From NCBI GenBank assembly GCA_013399855.1, contig VXAY01004334.1, positions 1 to 64,000 on the forward strand: a stretch of DNA of 64,000 nt, in the 5' to 3' direction. A model generated the notes under the pieces. It ran no database searches, was not told the DNA's origin, and saw only the letters and a list, made by a program, of their open reading frames with translations. This DNA is from Oxyruncus cristatus. Lineage: Eukaryota > Chordata > Aves > Passeriformes > Cotingidae. The translations under genes and the position numbers were made by a program. The stretch's first letter is position 1; each line of letters starts with the position of its first letter. Positions 13,718-64,000 of the stretch are shown here, one piece after another.

Positions 13718-64000
<50,283 letters not shown>

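Overview
The window is AT-rich vertebrate DNA, most likely from a bird and probably a songbird. Three avian-type CR1 LINE fragments are present, two with the octamer tail (attctgtg repeats). Two LTR-like repeats resemble an endogenous retroviral LTR common in passerines. Nothing bacterial is present (no operons, no ribosome binding sites). The real coding content is short exons flanked by GT-AG introns on the minus strand.

One gene accounts for all coding sequence: the 3' three quarters of TLL1 (tolloid-like 1, a BMP1/tolloid astacin metalloprotease). Read from high to low coordinates there are 15 coding exons (63828 down to 13718). They join in perfect phase into the last 743 residues of the protein. 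Order: end of the astacin protease domain with the Met-turn, then CUB1, CUB2, EGF1, CUB3, EGF2, CUB4, CUB5 and the stop codon. The start of the gene (signal peptide, propeptide, zinc-binding helix) lies beyond the right edge. All five CUB domains keep four cysteines, and both EGF modules keep the calcium-binding and hydroxylation signature. There is no frameshift or premature stop, so the gene looks functional.

Layout: 1 to about 11.84 kb is 3' flank with a truncated LTR, two CR1 fragments and an AT palindrome. About 11.85-13.72 kb is the probable 3' UTR, ending at a double AATAAA with a GU-rich downstream element. 13.72-64.0 kb is TLL1 exons and introns. A sense-oriented LTR lies in the intron splitting CUB4, and a young-looking CR1 in the first intron of CUB1.

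Most notable observation: a 120-nt open segment at 29052-29171 (minus strand) lies in the 6.5-kb intron between CUB3 and EGF2. It has a good acceptor, a donor, no stop and phase 1 at both ends, so it could splice in frame as a 40-residue cassette between these modules. It resembles no CUB or EGF module that I recognise.
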